Below the pieces are notes generated by a model. That model made no database searches. It was not told the origin of the DNA and saw only the letters and a program-made list of their open reading frames with translations. 64,000 bases of DNA from Hydromonas sp. Its GTDB lineage: Bacteria > Pseudomonadota > Gammaproteobacteria > Burkholderiales > Burkholderiaceae. Shown in pieces: positions 19,592 through 28,507 of the stretch. A program made the position numbers and the translations under genes. The stretch spans positions 18,332-82,331 of the forward strand of contig JAFEII010000020.1 in NCBI GenBank assembly GCA_017495165.1, given 5' to 3'. Each line of letters begins with the position of its first letter. Within the stretch, counting starts at the first letter, position 1.

Positions 19592-20653
19592 TTATTTTTT
19601 GTAAACATCTTCAGCCAACTGCAAGTTGTCTTTATTGATGTTGACATAAGGGACGCGCACCGATTTAGACTCATCCAATTTCCATGCAGTACCTTCAGTA
19701 GGCGCTTTGCCCAATGCCGCGTTAATCGCCAATTCAACTGTGGCAGCGCCTTGGTTTTTCGCATCATTTAACACTGAACCAACCATTGTGCCTTCTTTGA
19801 TTTTTGCCAAAGCATCAGGAATCGCATCCACGCCCACCACGGGCATAAACTTGCTCGGGTCTTTAAAGTAACCTTTTGCTTGCAAAGAATTAATCGCGCC
19901 CAAAGCCATGCCGTCATTATTGGCAATCACGTATTCGATTTTGTCGCCATGTTTTGCCAACCAAGCATCCATCAAGTTGTTGGCTTTTGCGGTTTCCCAC
20001 ATGCCCGTTTGCAACTCAAGCTGCTCTGGCTTCAAACCCGCTTTGCTCATTTCTTCAAGCACGTACTTGGTGCGTGCTTCCGCATCAGGATGACCCGGCT
20101 CACCTTTTAACAACACAAATTGGATTTTGCCGTCTTTGTTTTTGTCCCATTCAGGGTGCGCTTTTAAAGAATCGGCGATGATTTTTGCTTGCATCACGCC
20201 AGACTCAGAAGAGGTTGTTCCCACGTACCAGCACTGTGCGCAGCCTTTTAACACATCAGCCGCTGGCTCTTTGTTAAAGAAAATCACTGGGATTTTGGCA
20301 GCAGTTGCCTTGCTCACAATTGATGCGGCTGCGGCTGGGTCTACCAAATTAACCGCCAATGCTTTCACACCTTTTGCAATCAACGCGTCAATTTGGCCGT
20401 TTTGTTTGGCTTGATCGTTTTGCGAGTCCAACACAGAAACCGCCGCCTTGCCCGCGCCTGCTTTTTCAATTGCGTTGCGCACGAATGACATAAAGTTGTC
20501 ATCGCCCTTGTAAATCACGACGCCAATTTTCGGCAATTCTGCTGCTGTTTTTGTTTCGCCCGCTGCGGTTTTTGGTGCTTCTGCTGGCTTGTTGCACCCG
20601 AACAGTGCAAAACTCGCTGCAACAACGGATAAAGCCAATAATGATTTTTTCAT
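19592..20653 (-). CDS. mglB: Galactose/glucose-binding protein (periplasmic lipoprotein)
   Basis: Substrate-binding component of MglBAC. From ATG 20653 the 353 aa protein has a lipoprotein signal peptide ending at lipobox LFGC (about residue 24), unlike the soluble E. coli MglB. An Ala/Pro/Thr linker follows, then a type I periplasmic binding fold with IGVVIYKGDDNFMSFVRN, DSQNDQAKQNGQID and VIANNDGMALGAINSL, all typical of MglB. TTTGGAGACTGTT supports this start; a TTG start 12 bp upstream is less likely. It is the first gene of the mgl-gal operon, divergent from a ROK regulator. Confidence 0.93.
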   Translation of the reverse strand: MKKSLLALSVVAASFALFGCNKPAEAPKTAAGETKTAAELPKIGVVIYKGDDNFMSFVRNAIEKAGAGKAAVSVLDSQNDQAKQNGQIDALIAKGVKALAVNLVDPAAAASIVSKATAAKIPVIFFNKEPAADVLKGCAQCWYVGTTSSESGVMQAKIIADSLKAHPEWDKNKDGKIQFVLLKGEPGHPDAEARTKYVLEEMSKAGLKPEQLELQTGMWETAKANNLMDAWLAKHGDKIEYVIANNDGMALGAINSLQAKGYFKDPSKFMPVVGVDAIPDALAKIKEGTMVGSVLNDAKNQGAATVELAINAALGKAPTEGTAWKLDESKSVRVPYVNINKDNLQLAEDVYKK

Positions 20654-20724
20654 AACAGTCTCCAAAGATTAAAAAATGACGTCGATTCGAGGTTTTAAAG
20701 CGTCAAGGCTCGGCGTTGGGTAGC

Positions 20725-20753
20725 ATTCAACCTCAAAATATGCAGCATGTCAA
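20725..20753 (-). promoter_or_regulatory. Candidate promoter for the mgl-gal operon
   Basis: On the minus strand a perfect -35 TTGACA (20753-20748) is followed after 17 bp by TTGAAT (20730-20725, 4 of 6 -10 matches). The leader to mglB would be about 65 nt. It lies in the shared spacer with the divergent ROK gene, where repressor control would be expected. I could not define an operator. Confidence 0.55.
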
Positions 20754-20879
20754 ATTTAATTGCTCAAAAATACTAATTTCATCCATGTTTTTCAACAAGC
20801 CGATATTTCCCGCAAAAACCTCGCCGCTGTTGCCTTGAAATCACTTAGAATCTGCCATCAAAATCAACCAAGGCAACCC

Positions 20880-22100
20880 ATGAGTTTCTCCAGCAGCCAC
20901 AGCGACCTCAAGCAAATCAACCGCTTAGCGGTCATTAACTTGGTCAAAACCAAACCAGGCATCTCGCGCGCCGACCTTGCAAAAAGAACGGGCCTGAATA
21001 AATCCACCATCGGCAAACTGGTGCAAGACTTGATTGATGACTTATGGCTGGCCGAAGAAATCACGCCCACACTGCTCGATGGCGCTGGGCGCAGGCCAAC
21101 GGGACTCACGCTCAATGGCAAAGTCCTCGCGCTATTGGGCGCTGAAATTGGCGCGGATTACATTACGGTGTTGGCCTGTTCCATTAACGGCGAAATTTTA
21201 TTCAACACCACCGTGCCGTTTCAGCACGACGACATGAATGCATCGCTCGAGCAACTCGTGGGCTTACTCAAACACGCGTGGGAAATCATGGCGGAGAACC
21301 GCCACACCGTGCTTGGACTGGGGATTGCATTGCCCGGATTGATCAACCCGCTGGACGAAAAAGTCGTGGTGCTGCCCAACATCAACTGGCAAGAAGTCTC
21401 GATTGCCGAGCTGCTGCGCGCCAAATTTGCCGCCAAAAACATGCCCGACACGCCCATCACCATCATCAATGATGCCAACGCCGCCGCGCTCTCAGAGTTT
21501 GTATTTGGCCACACCCAATACCGCCGCTCGCCGCTGATTCACCTCACCATGGCCGTTGGCGTGGGCGCGGGCATTATTACCGAAAAAGGCCTGTACAAAG
21601 GCTTTAACGGCTGGGCGGGCGAAATTGGCCACGCGATTTTACAACCGATTGACGGCCTGCCTTGCGCCTGCGGCCAGCACGGCTGCGTCGAAACACTCGT
21701 ATCGCAGCGCGCCTTGAGCCGCATGGTCACACAAACCGACCGATTATTGTCCATGGACACCTTGCAGCGCCGCTTGGCGCAAGGCGATGAACTGGTCAAA
21801 AGCGGCTTGGCGCAAGTGGGGCATTTTTTGGGCATCGTTCTGCGCAATGTCGCCAATATTTTAAACCCCGAAACCATCATCATCGGCGGCCCAATGAGCC
21901 AATTTGGCAACCACTTACTCGAACCAACGTTGATAAGTTTTGTCAAACATTCCCACCAAAACCACATTCAGCCGCACATCAAGCTGTGTGAATTTGGCCA
22001 CCACGCCGCTGCATTGGGCGCAGCCGCAGCCGTATTAAGCCTGCACGTTGAACCACTGGGCACGCCATTGCACTTGGCACAAAACGGCTTGCTGCGCTGA
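20880..22100 (+). CDS. ROK-family transcriptional regulator (probable galactose/sugar repressor)
   Basis: About 406 aa from ATG 20880 (an upstream in-frame start at 20760 would add 40 atypical residues). An N-terminal winged helix-turn-helix (KQINRLAVINLVKTKPGISR, then ADLAKRTGLNKSTIGKLVQD) is joined to a sugar-kinase-like ROK domain. That domain carries GIALPGLINP, NDANAAALSEF and the ROK zinc motif GHAILQPIDGLPCACGQHGC. Proteins of this form (NagC, Mlc, XylR) repress sugar genes until the sugar binds. It is transcribed divergently from mglB across a 226 bp spacer, so control of the mgl-gal genes is a reasonable inference. The ligand is not shown by the sequence. Confidence 0.88.
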   Translation: MSFSSSHSDLKQINRLAVINLVKTKPGISRADLAKRTGLNKSTIGKLVQDLIDDLWLAEEITPTLLDGAGRRPTGLTLNGKVLALLGAEIGADYITVLACSINGEILFNTTVPFQHDDMNASLEQLVGLLKHAWEIMAENRHTVLGLGIALPGLINPLDEKVVVLPNINWQEVSIAELLRAKFAAKNMPDTPITIINDANAAALSEFVFGHTQYRRSPLIHLTMAVGVGAGIITEKGLYKGFNGWAGEIGHAILQPIDGLPCACGQHGCVETLVSQRALSRMVTQTDRLLSMDTLQRRLAQGDELVKSGLAQVGHFLGIVLRNVANILNPETIIIGGPMSQFGNHLLEPTLISFVKHSHQNHIQPHIKLCEFGHHAAALGAAAAVLSLHVEPLGTPLHLAQNGLLR

Positions 22101-22284
22101 TTTGGCAACGCCATCAAGCCACACCCGATTAAAAAACCCGCAAACCTCAAAATCCGCGAACCGTTTGACCGCACCCCGCATTGCCCGTAGAATGCGCCCT
22201 AGCCGTTGACGGCAACGCCATCAACCGTACGCCCGCTCAAGATTCAGCTCAAAACCCACCGCCGCACAGGCACAGAAAGTCATC

Positions 22285-23265
22285 ATGTCCATTCAATGGT
22301 TCCCCGGCCACATGCATTCAGCGCGCAACCAAGCGATTGAAACCATGGAAACCACCGACCTCGTTATCGAAGTCATCGACGCGCGCTGCCCGCTCGCCTC
22401 AAGCAACCCCTTGGTTGAAACCATGCGCCTGCACCGCCAGCGCGCCTGCCTCAAAATTTTAAACAAAAGCGACTTGGCCGACCCCGCAGTAACCGAATTG
22501 TGGCTCAAAGAGCTCAACGCCCAAAAAAACACCACCGCCATTGCGATTAACACCAAAAAACCCAACACCGTATTGCAAATATTACCGCTGTGCCGCCGCC
22601 TCGCGCCGCACCGCAACGACGGCACCAAGCCATTGCGCATGATGATTATGGGTGTGCCCAACGTTGGCAAATCCACGCTGATGAACGCGATTTTAAAACG
22701 CCGCGTCGCCAACGTCGGTGACGAACCAGCCATCACCAAAACCCAGCAACGCATTCAACTAGACAACGACACCTTGCTCGTTGATACCCCCGGCATGCTC
22801 TGGCCAAAAATCGCCATGGACTCAGACGGCCAAATGCTCGCCGCCAGCCACGCCGTGGGCGTCAACGCGTATTACGAAGACGACGTGGCGATTTACCTGG
22901 CTGGTATTTTGCGCACGCGCTACCCGCACGTATTGCAAGCGCGCTACGGCATCAAAGACGTTGCAGACATAGACGACGTCGCCGTGCTTGAACGCGTCGC
23001 CGCCCAACGCGGCTACCGCATCAAAGGCGGCACACTGGACTTTGACAAAGCCTGCCACACATTATTGCTCGACTACCGCAGCGGCGCACTGGGCGGCGTC
23101 AGCCTAGAAACCCCCGCCAGCCGCGCCGCCGCCGTCGCCGCCCACGACATTGCGCAAGCAGAAAAACTGGCCATAAAAGAAGAGAAAGAACGCAAACGCA
23201 CCGAACACTTGGCAGGCAATCGACGGATCAAAACCGATGAGGACGATGCGCCAAAGCAGCGTTGA
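22285..23265 (+). CDS. rbgA: Ribosome biogenesis GTPase YlqF/RbgA family
   Basis: Circularly permuted GTPase acting in late 50S subunit assembly. It starts MSIQWFPGHMHSARNQ, the family N-terminus. The G motifs occur in permuted order: NKSDLAD (G4) near residue 60, then GVPNVGKSTLMNAI (G1) near 120, then DTPGMLWPK (G3). The C-terminal extension is rich in Lys/Glu/Arg (EEKERKRTEH), suited to RNA contact. Length 326 aa; GAAAGTCATC before the ATG. It stands alone, followed by a terminator. Confidence 0.93.
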   Translation: MSIQWFPGHMHSARNQAIETMETTDLVIEVIDARCPLASSNPLVETMRLHRQRACLKILNKSDLADPAVTELWLKELNAQKNTTAIAINTKKPNTVLQILPLCRRLAPHRNDGTKPLRMMIMGVPNVGKSTLMNAILKRRVANVGDEPAITKTQQRIQLDNDTLLVDTPGMLWPKIAMDSDGQMLAASHAVGVNAYYEDDVAIYLAGILRTRYPHVLQARYGIKDVADIDDVAVLERVAAQRGYRIKGGTLDFDKACHTLLLDYRSGALGGVSLETPASRAAAVAAHDIAQAEKLAIKEEKERKRTEHLAGNRRIKTDEDDAPKQR

Positions 23266-23329
23266 GGTTTCGGACAGGGTCAACGCTTGAACATACCCAA
23301 AACACAGACATATAAAAATATAAAAATAC

Positions 23330-23362
23330 AAAAACCGCTCTCTTACATGAGAGCGGTTTTTT
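23330..23362. terminator. Bidirectional terminator between rbgA and hsdM
   Basis: AAAAACCGCTCTC and GAGAGCGGTTTTT form a 13 bp stem around a 6 nt loop, T-rich on both strands. It serves convergent rbgA and hsdM. Confidence 0.85.
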
Positions 23363-23395
23363 GTAAGCACACAAGCGGCTAAAACCAGCCCAACC

Positions 23396-24976
23396 TCACA
23401 GCAGCTCAGGCAAACCCAACTCGCGTAAAAATCCATTGTGCCGTTTTTTCGCATGCATAATTTGCAGCTCAACCTCACTCAACCGTTCGTGCACCACCGC
23501 CAAATCAATCGACTCTTCGGCCACAGCCGTGCTCACATAACGCGAAATATTCAGATTAAAATCATTGGCCTCAATTTCAGCCATCGTCACGCGCCGCGCA
23601 TAACGAGGCTCTTCTTGACGGTATTGATAGGTCGCCACGATTTTATCGATGTGTTCGGGCAACAATTTATTTTGGCGTTTGCCTTTTTCAAAATGCTCGG
23701 CCGCGTTGATAAACAACACATCATCCGATTTTTTACAACGCTTTAACACCAAAATACACACAGGAATACCTGTCGAATAAAACAAATTGGCAGGCAAACC
23801 AATCACCGTATCAATATGCCCATCTTTGAGCAATTTGGTGCGTATGCGCGCCTCCGCGCCGCCACGGAACAGCACGCCATGCGGCAGAATAATCGCCATG
23901 GTACCGTCGTCGGCCAAATAATGAAAACCATGCAACAAAAACGCAAAATCGGCCGCCGATTTAGGCGCCAGCCCATAATCTTTAAAGCGAAAATCATCCG
24001 CCAGCGCATCGGTTGGCTCCCACTTCAAACTAAATGGCGGGTTGGCCACAATCGCTTCAAACTTGAGTTTTTTGGCAGGATTGGGCTCACCAAACTCGTC
24101 CCATTGATTGAGCAGCGAATCACCATGAAAAATCGCAAATTCCGAATCTTTCACGCCATGCAGCAGCATATTCATCCGCGCCAAGTTATAGGTTGTGATG
24201 TTTTTTTCTTGGCCATAAATTTTGCCAATGCCATGCTCGCCCAACTGTTGGCGCACATTGAGCAACAACGAACCCGAGCCACAAGCAAAATCGAGCACCT
24301 TATTCAACTTGGCCCGCGCCCCAGTGGTTGGGTCTTGCGCATCAAGCACCACCAAACGCGACAAAATCGTCGACATCTGCTGCGGGGTATAAAACTCACC
24401 CGCTTTTTTGCCCGAACCTGCCGCAAACTGCCCAATCAAATACTCATACGCATCGCCCAACACATCCACGCGGGTCGAAAACTTGGTCATGCCCTCATCA
24501 AGTTTACCCACCACCGTGCACAGCAATTTATTGCGCTCAGTTTGAGTTTTGCCCAATTTTTCAGAAGCCAAATTAATCTCAGAAAACAGGCCACTAAAAG
24601 TGCCCTCAAATGAGTCTTCCTCAATATATTTAAAGCCCTTTTGCAGCGTAGACAACAAATCCGCGCTGTGCGTGCGCGCCAAATGCGCGATATTGCCCCA
24701 CAAATAATCAGGCGCAATTACATAATGCAGCTTGCGGTTCATCTGCTTTTCAAACTGCGCCGTGTCATTTGGGTGGTCGCGATACCATTCAATCAGCGGC
24801 CTGTAATCAGAGCCCAGCTCCTTTTGCGCCGCCGCCTCATAATTGTCAGACAAATAACGCAAAAATAAAAACGACAACATATAATCGCGAAAATCATCCG
24901 CATTCATCGCCCCGCGCAAATCATCCGCAATGCGCCACAGCGTTGCGCCCAATTGTTTTTGGTCTTGTTCGGTCAT
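23396..24976 (-). CDS. hsdM: Type I restriction-modification system, methyltransferase subunit HsdM
   Basis: N6-adenine methyltransferase subunit of a type I system; with HsdS it modifies host DNA and with HsdR it forms the restriction complex. The 526 aa protein has the N-terminal HsdM helical domain (LWRIADDLRGAMNADDFRDY), SAM motif I VLDFACGSGSLLLNVR near residue 230, and the catalytic NPPF in AIVANPPFSLKWEP near 316. The Shine-Dalgarno AGGA is about 8 bp upstream. It is the last gene of the hsd island and lies 324 bp downstream of hsdS, so it probably has its own promoter. In most type I loci hsdM directly precedes hsdS. Confidence 0.95.
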   Translation of the reverse strand: MTEQDQKQLGATLWRIADDLRGAMNADDFRDYMLSFLFLRYLSDNYEAAAQKELGSDYRPLIEWYRDHPNDTAQFEKQMNRKLHYVIAPDYLWGNIAHLARTHSADLLSTLQKGFKYIEEDSFEGTFSGLFSEINLASEKLGKTQTERNKLLCTVVGKLDEGMTKFSTRVDVLGDAYEYLIGQFAAGSGKKAGEFYTPQQMSTILSRLVVLDAQDPTTGARAKLNKVLDFACGSGSLLLNVRQQLGEHGIGKIYGQEKNITTYNLARMNMLLHGVKDSEFAIFHGDSLLNQWDEFGEPNPAKKLKFEAIVANPPFSLKWEPTDALADDFRFKDYGLAPKSAADFAFLLHGFHYLADDGTMAIILPHGVLFRGGAEARIRTKLLKDGHIDTVIGLPANLFYSTGIPVCILVLKRCKKSDDVLFINAAEHFEKGKRQNKLLPEHIDKIVATYQYRQEEPRYARRVTMAEIEANDFNLNISRYVSTAVAEESIDLAVVHERLSEVELQIMHAKKRHNGFLRELGLPELL

Positions 24977-25300
24977 TTTTTGTTCCTATCTTGATGCAGT
25001 AAAGTTTTGGCTTTTTTGGCCAGTGTTGTATGAATGATTTCAGTGCTTTAACTTAGGAAACACCCAAGTTAAACAAAACGCGTTTTCTTTAACTTAAGCC
25101 CTCGCTAAATTAAACCTGCGTGTCCATATTTTAATTAACGACTGATGTTACGCGGGTCGCCATTTTAGGCGATTAGGTAACACGCATAATGGGTGAGCAT
25201 AAAATCATCAATCGGCCGTTTTCGTGACACCACGAACGATTAAAAAATCCTTAATAATTGCCGCCTCAAGCAATATTTCGCGTCAACTTTAAGCCGCCCA
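24977..25300 (-). promoter_or_regulatory. hsdS-hsdM spacer with inverted repeats
   Basis: This 324 bp non-coding stretch contains TTTAACTT (25047-25054) and AAGTTAAA (25066-25073) as a perfect inverted pair, and a third TTTAACTT near 25088. A longer interrupted palindrome at 25147-25181 has GTTAC/GTAAC outer arms and GTCGCC/GGCGAT inner arms. The position upstream of hsdM suggests a promoter-operator region for the methyltransferase. No regulator gene is visible, and no clear -35/-10 pair could be chosen. Confidence 0.4.
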
Positions 25301-26515
25301 TCATGGCTGAACCTCCTCGCTTGGGTTGGGAAACAAACCCTGCATCAGCCCTTTTTTGTGGGTTTTGAGGACATCGATTTTGCGGGTTTGTGCGTTGATG
25401 AGTTCATCAAGGCTGGAAAGACAATTGGCGATTTTTTGTTGTTCGCTCGTATCGATTTTAGGAAACAATATCAACTTTTCTTTAAGAATAGAAAAATGTC
25501 TTTTATATTCCTCCATGACAACAGGGGAGAACTTTAAGTATTGATACAAAAACAAAGCATCAATTTGACCCTTTGCCTTAAGGATTTTTATACCGTCAGC
25601 ACCCTGAGCGAAGGGCATCTTTACAATTTTCAAGATGCACGTATGGTCGCCAAATATGATTAATGGTAAATCGTCTGTAATCAAGGCATCTTGGTTATTT
25701 GTCCATCCACAAATATAGCTTTGTGACTGGTCAATTATTGGATATTCACCATCCATTTTGTATGACGCAGTAGACAACTTTTGAGGTGGTGTAATCGTAT
25801 CGATCAAACCACTTAATTTACTTTCCTCCCACTCCCCCGCCCCCAAAAACTCAGCAAACCGCACTCGCGGTGTGGTTTCGCCTGTTTGCGGGAAAAGCTG
25901 CTGCATCAAGCCTTTTTTGTGCTGTTTATAGGCTTCTAATGTTTGGGTTTCAGCAGTCATCAACTCGTCAAGGCTGGAAAGGCAAGCGGCGATTTTTCGT
26001 TGCTCCGAAATCTTTGGAAAACAGACTTTAAACTCTTTAATTTGCTTTGCACTAATGTGTGGTATGCCAGAACTTGTATTAATCTTATCAACATAACTCT
26101 GAAAATATGATGAATTAATTTGTTGAAAAATGAATTGTATTGGAGTTGAGTCTTTTGCCCTTAGCCGCGCAACCCTTTGAACGAGTAATGCCCCTTTGTC
26201 TTTCTGGGTTATCAAAGCAACATTTTTACCTACTTTTGAGCCATCCATAGCAATGACCAAATCATCAATCTCAACTTTGTATTTTTCTAATCCTTGTGTA
26301 CTAGCAAGATAATATCGGTCGATGTCTTTGCTGTGGCGGATTACTCCTTCTGTTATGTTTATCCCTCTTAACAATTTATTACCCGTCGAATTTTCTGATA
26401 TGTCGATGCCATCGAATGGATAGCCTGAGAGAAGGTCAATGACCCTACCAATCTCATCCAGCCTCCACTCCCCCATCCCCCGAAACTCAGGAAACCGCAA
26501 TTTTGGCACGTTCAT
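25301..26515 (-). CDS. hsdS: Type I restriction-modification system, specificity subunit HsdS
   Basis: Two target-recognition domains separated by conserved helices decide the bipartite recognition site. The 404 aa protein shows the internal duplication of the family. LSSLDELMTAETQTLEAYK then HKKGLMQQLFP (about 183-212) recurs as LSSLDELINAQTRKIDVLK then HKKGLMQGLFP at the C-terminus. TRD starts are also alike (RFPEFRGMGEWRLDEI at the start, RFAEFLGAGEWEESKL in the middle). The TRDs are AT-rich compared with the conserved repeats, as is common in swapped recognition domains. The ATG overlaps the rhuM stop (ATGA), so the two are coupled. Confidence 0.93.
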   Translation of the reverse strand: MNVPKLRFPEFRGMGEWRLDEIGRVIDLLSGYPFDGIDISENSTGNKLLRGINITEGVIRHSKDIDRYYLASTQGLEKYKVEIDDLVIAMDGSKVGKNVALITQKDKGALLVQRVARLRAKDSTPIQFIFQQINSSYFQSYVDKINTSSGIPHISAKQIKEFKVCFPKISEQRKIAACLSSLDELMTAETQTLEAYKQHKKGLMQQLFPQTGETTPRVRFAEFLGAGEWEESKLSGLIDTITPPQKLSTASYKMDGEYPIIDQSQSYICGWTNNQDALITDDLPLIIFGDHTCILKIVKMPFAQGADGIKILKAKGQIDALFLYQYLKFSPVVMEEYKRHFSILKEKLILFPKIDTSEQQKIANCLSSLDELINAQTRKIDVLKTHKKGLMQGLFPNPSEEVQP

Positions 26516-27555
26516 TTTGCACCTCGTTTGCTGGTTTTGATGTTTTGCTCAATCGCTTCTATCGTCAATGGGTCGGCTTCTTCTGTATCTTGTTGATCCG
26601 CTTCAATGGCTTGCTGTGCTTTGCGCTGTGTGTCAAATTGTGTGTATAGGCTATTGATATGGGCTTCCATTTGGGCATGGCTGATGCGCCCTGCACCTTG
26701 TAGGACTGCTTTGTCATTGAATGCGAGGAGTTTATCCACGGTGCTGCGCCAGTAGTCGATGGTGAGGTTTTGGCGGTCTTTGACGCGCAACTCGGCTGTT
26801 TCGAGGAATATGACGGTGAGGCGGTTCAGGCTGTCGATTTCGTCGGCTGTGAGGTAGTTCTTGGCGGTGGTGATGTCGCCTTTGCGCACGATTTTGCCTT
26901 TAAACGCGGTGAGGTTCATGTTCGGTGCGTCTGCATTGGCTCGTGCCACGATGAGTTCGGCGGCGGTCTGACCTGTGACGGCGTACAGGAGTTTGTTTTG
27001 CGTCTGCGCAAAAAACATCTGCGTGGCTTTGTCGCTGGGGTCGTAGCCATCTGAGAGTTTGAGCAGGTCGCGGACTTTTTGGTAAAAACGCACTTCGGAT
27101 GCGCGTATGTCGCGGATGCGTTCGAGCAATTCATCAAAGTAGTCAAAGCGTCCTTTGGGGGCTTTGAGTCGCTCATCATCCATGATGAAGCCTTTGATGA
27201 GGTATGCGCGTAGATGGGTGTTTGCCCATTTGCGAAACTGCGTGCCGCGTAGGCTGCGCACGCGAAAGCCGATGGCAAGTATCATGTCGAGGGCGTAAAA
27301 CTTGACCTTGTATTGTTTGTTATCCGCAGCAGTTATTAAGTAATCCTTAATAACTGAGTTTTCAGATAACTCCTTTTCTTTCAATATGTTACGTATGTGT
27401 GTGTTGATATTTGCAACCGAGGTGGCAAAAAGTTCTGCCAACTGGTTTTGGTTCATCCACACGTCACCATCTTGCGCGTAGAGCGACACGGCGGCTTGGC
27501 CGTCATCGGTGTGGTAGATGATGAGGTTTTGTGGGGTATCCGCGAGTGGGTTCAT
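26512..27555 (-). CDS. rhuM: RhuM-family protein within the hsd operon
   Basis: About 347 aa from ATG 27555, chosen because GAGGAAAAAAGC precedes it; the open frame extends upstream into dinD. The family signature is clear: YHTDDGQAAVSLYAQDGDVW, MNQNQLAELFATS, NINTHIRNILKEKEL, then YALDMILAIGFRVRSLRGTQ and FRKWANTHLRAYLIKGF. RhuM was named as a virulence-associated ORF in Salmonella pathogenicity island 3. Homologues are frequent inside type I restriction loci, but the molecular function is unknown. The first part resembles a DNA-binding, antirepressor-like domain. It starts 10 bp after dinD and overlaps hsdS by 4 bp. It probably affects the R-M system or acts as accessory defence (inference). 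Confidence 0.88.
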   Translation of the reverse strand: MNPLADTPQNLIIYHTDDGQAAVSLYAQDGDVWMNQNQLAELFATSVANINTHIRNILKEKELSENSVIKDYLITAADNKQYKVKFYALDMILAIGFRVRSLRGTQFRKWANTHLRAYLIKGFIMDDERLKAPKGRFDYFDELLERIRDIRASEVRFYQKVRDLLKLSDGYDPSDKATQMFFAQTQNKLLYAVTGQTAAELIVARANADAPNMNLTAFKGKIVRKGDITTAKNYLTADEIDSLNRLTVIFLETAELRVKDRQNLTIDYWRSTVDKLLAFNDKAVLQGAGRISHAQMEAHINSLYTQFDTQRKAQQAIEADQQDTEEADPLTIEAIEQNIKTSKRGAK

Positions 27556-27565
27556 GCTTTTTTCC

Positions 27566-28435
27566 TCATGCTTCATTTTCTTGGTCGGGCTTGGGCGCAA
27601 TCGCTTTTTGTTGTTCTCGTTCAATTTTGACGATGCTTTTATCGGGCGTCGGTAATTCCTCTGGCATGGTGCCGCCCAATTCGGCAATTGTTTGGCGGAT
27701 TTTTTGCCCCACTTCAAAATGGGTGCGATTGGCTTGGGCTTTGCTTTTGGTTTGGTCGCGTTTGAGTTTTTCCTCGGCTTGCGTGGCGCGGAATAGATTG
27801 GCCGCCAGCTCGGTGCTGCCCATGTGGTCGAGGATTTTTTGCGATTTTTTTAAGCCTTTATGCGCGTGTATGCCTTTGGCATCCAAGCCGCCATACAGGC
27901 CTTTATAACCGTGGTTTTGAAAAATGGCAAAATCAAGGTCGGTGTTGACCCCTGCTTGGGCGGCGGTTTCTACGAGCTGTTTGTTGTGTAGTTTGAGTTC
28001 GTGGCGTAAGAATAAACGCTTTTTGTCTTCTTCCAACGCTTGAAAATTCGCGTCATCAGCAAGCTCTTGGCGACGTGCTTGAATGGCAAAATAAACTTGC
28101 CCGTTGGCAATCACAGGTTTACTCGGGTCTGCGTTTTGCACAATGAGGTAACAGGCGTGGCGTGACAGGGCAAATGATGGCCATGCCTTTTGTGCCCCTT
28201 TACCCATTTCGATCATCTCGGTGACCTCACCGATATGATCGGACACCTGCATATTGCTTTGCTCTAACGCCGTGACGACTTTTTCAATCACCGCTATAAA
28301 GTTACGAAAATCGCTGTAATCCAAGACTTTGGCTAATGAGCGAGCATACCAAAACTCATTGCCTTGTTCGTCAAGGTGTTTGATGTCTTCAAATGTGTGG
28401 TGTGCGTGTGCGCTGTTTGTGGAGATGCGGCTCAT
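27566..28435 (-). CDS. dinD: DinD-like protein (DNA-damage-inducible family) within the hsd operon
   Basis: About 289 aa from ATG 28435, supported by AAAAGGAAATAAT. The N-terminal half has a BRO-N-like domain (GNEFWYARSLAKVLDYSDFR). The C-terminal half has the DinD-specific stretch ILDHMGSTELAANLFRATQ and HFEVGQKIRQTIAELGGTMP. E. coli DinD is SOS-induced and has been shown to inhibit RecA strand exchange. Whether this member does the same is not known from sequence. I saw no LexA box close to it. It lies between hsdR and rhuM, 72 bp after hsdR, in the same operon. Confidence 0.9.
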   Translation of the reverse strand: MSRISTNSAHAHHTFEDIKHLDEQGNEFWYARSLAKVLDYSDFRNFIAVIEKVVTALEQSNMQVSDHIGEVTEMIEMGKGAQKAWPSFALSRHACYLIVQNADPSKPVIANGQVYFAIQARRQELADDANFQALEEDKKRLFLRHELKLHNKQLVETAAQAGVNTDLDFAIFQNHGYKGLYGGLDAKGIHAHKGLKKSQKILDHMGSTELAANLFRATQAEEKLKRDQTKSKAQANRTHFEVGQKIRQTIAELGGTMPEELPTPDKSIVKIEREQQKAIAPKPDQENEA

Positions 28436-28507
28436 ATTATTTCCTTTTATTGGCTGCTGTTCGAGGTGTTTGGCGCAGACTCGGCCTGTATCGACCATGA
28501 CGTTTGT

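Noticed and set aside
27566..28435. LexA (SOS) box controlling dinD or the hsd operon
   Set aside because: No convincing CTGT-N8-ACAG palindrome was seen upstream of hsdR or dinD.
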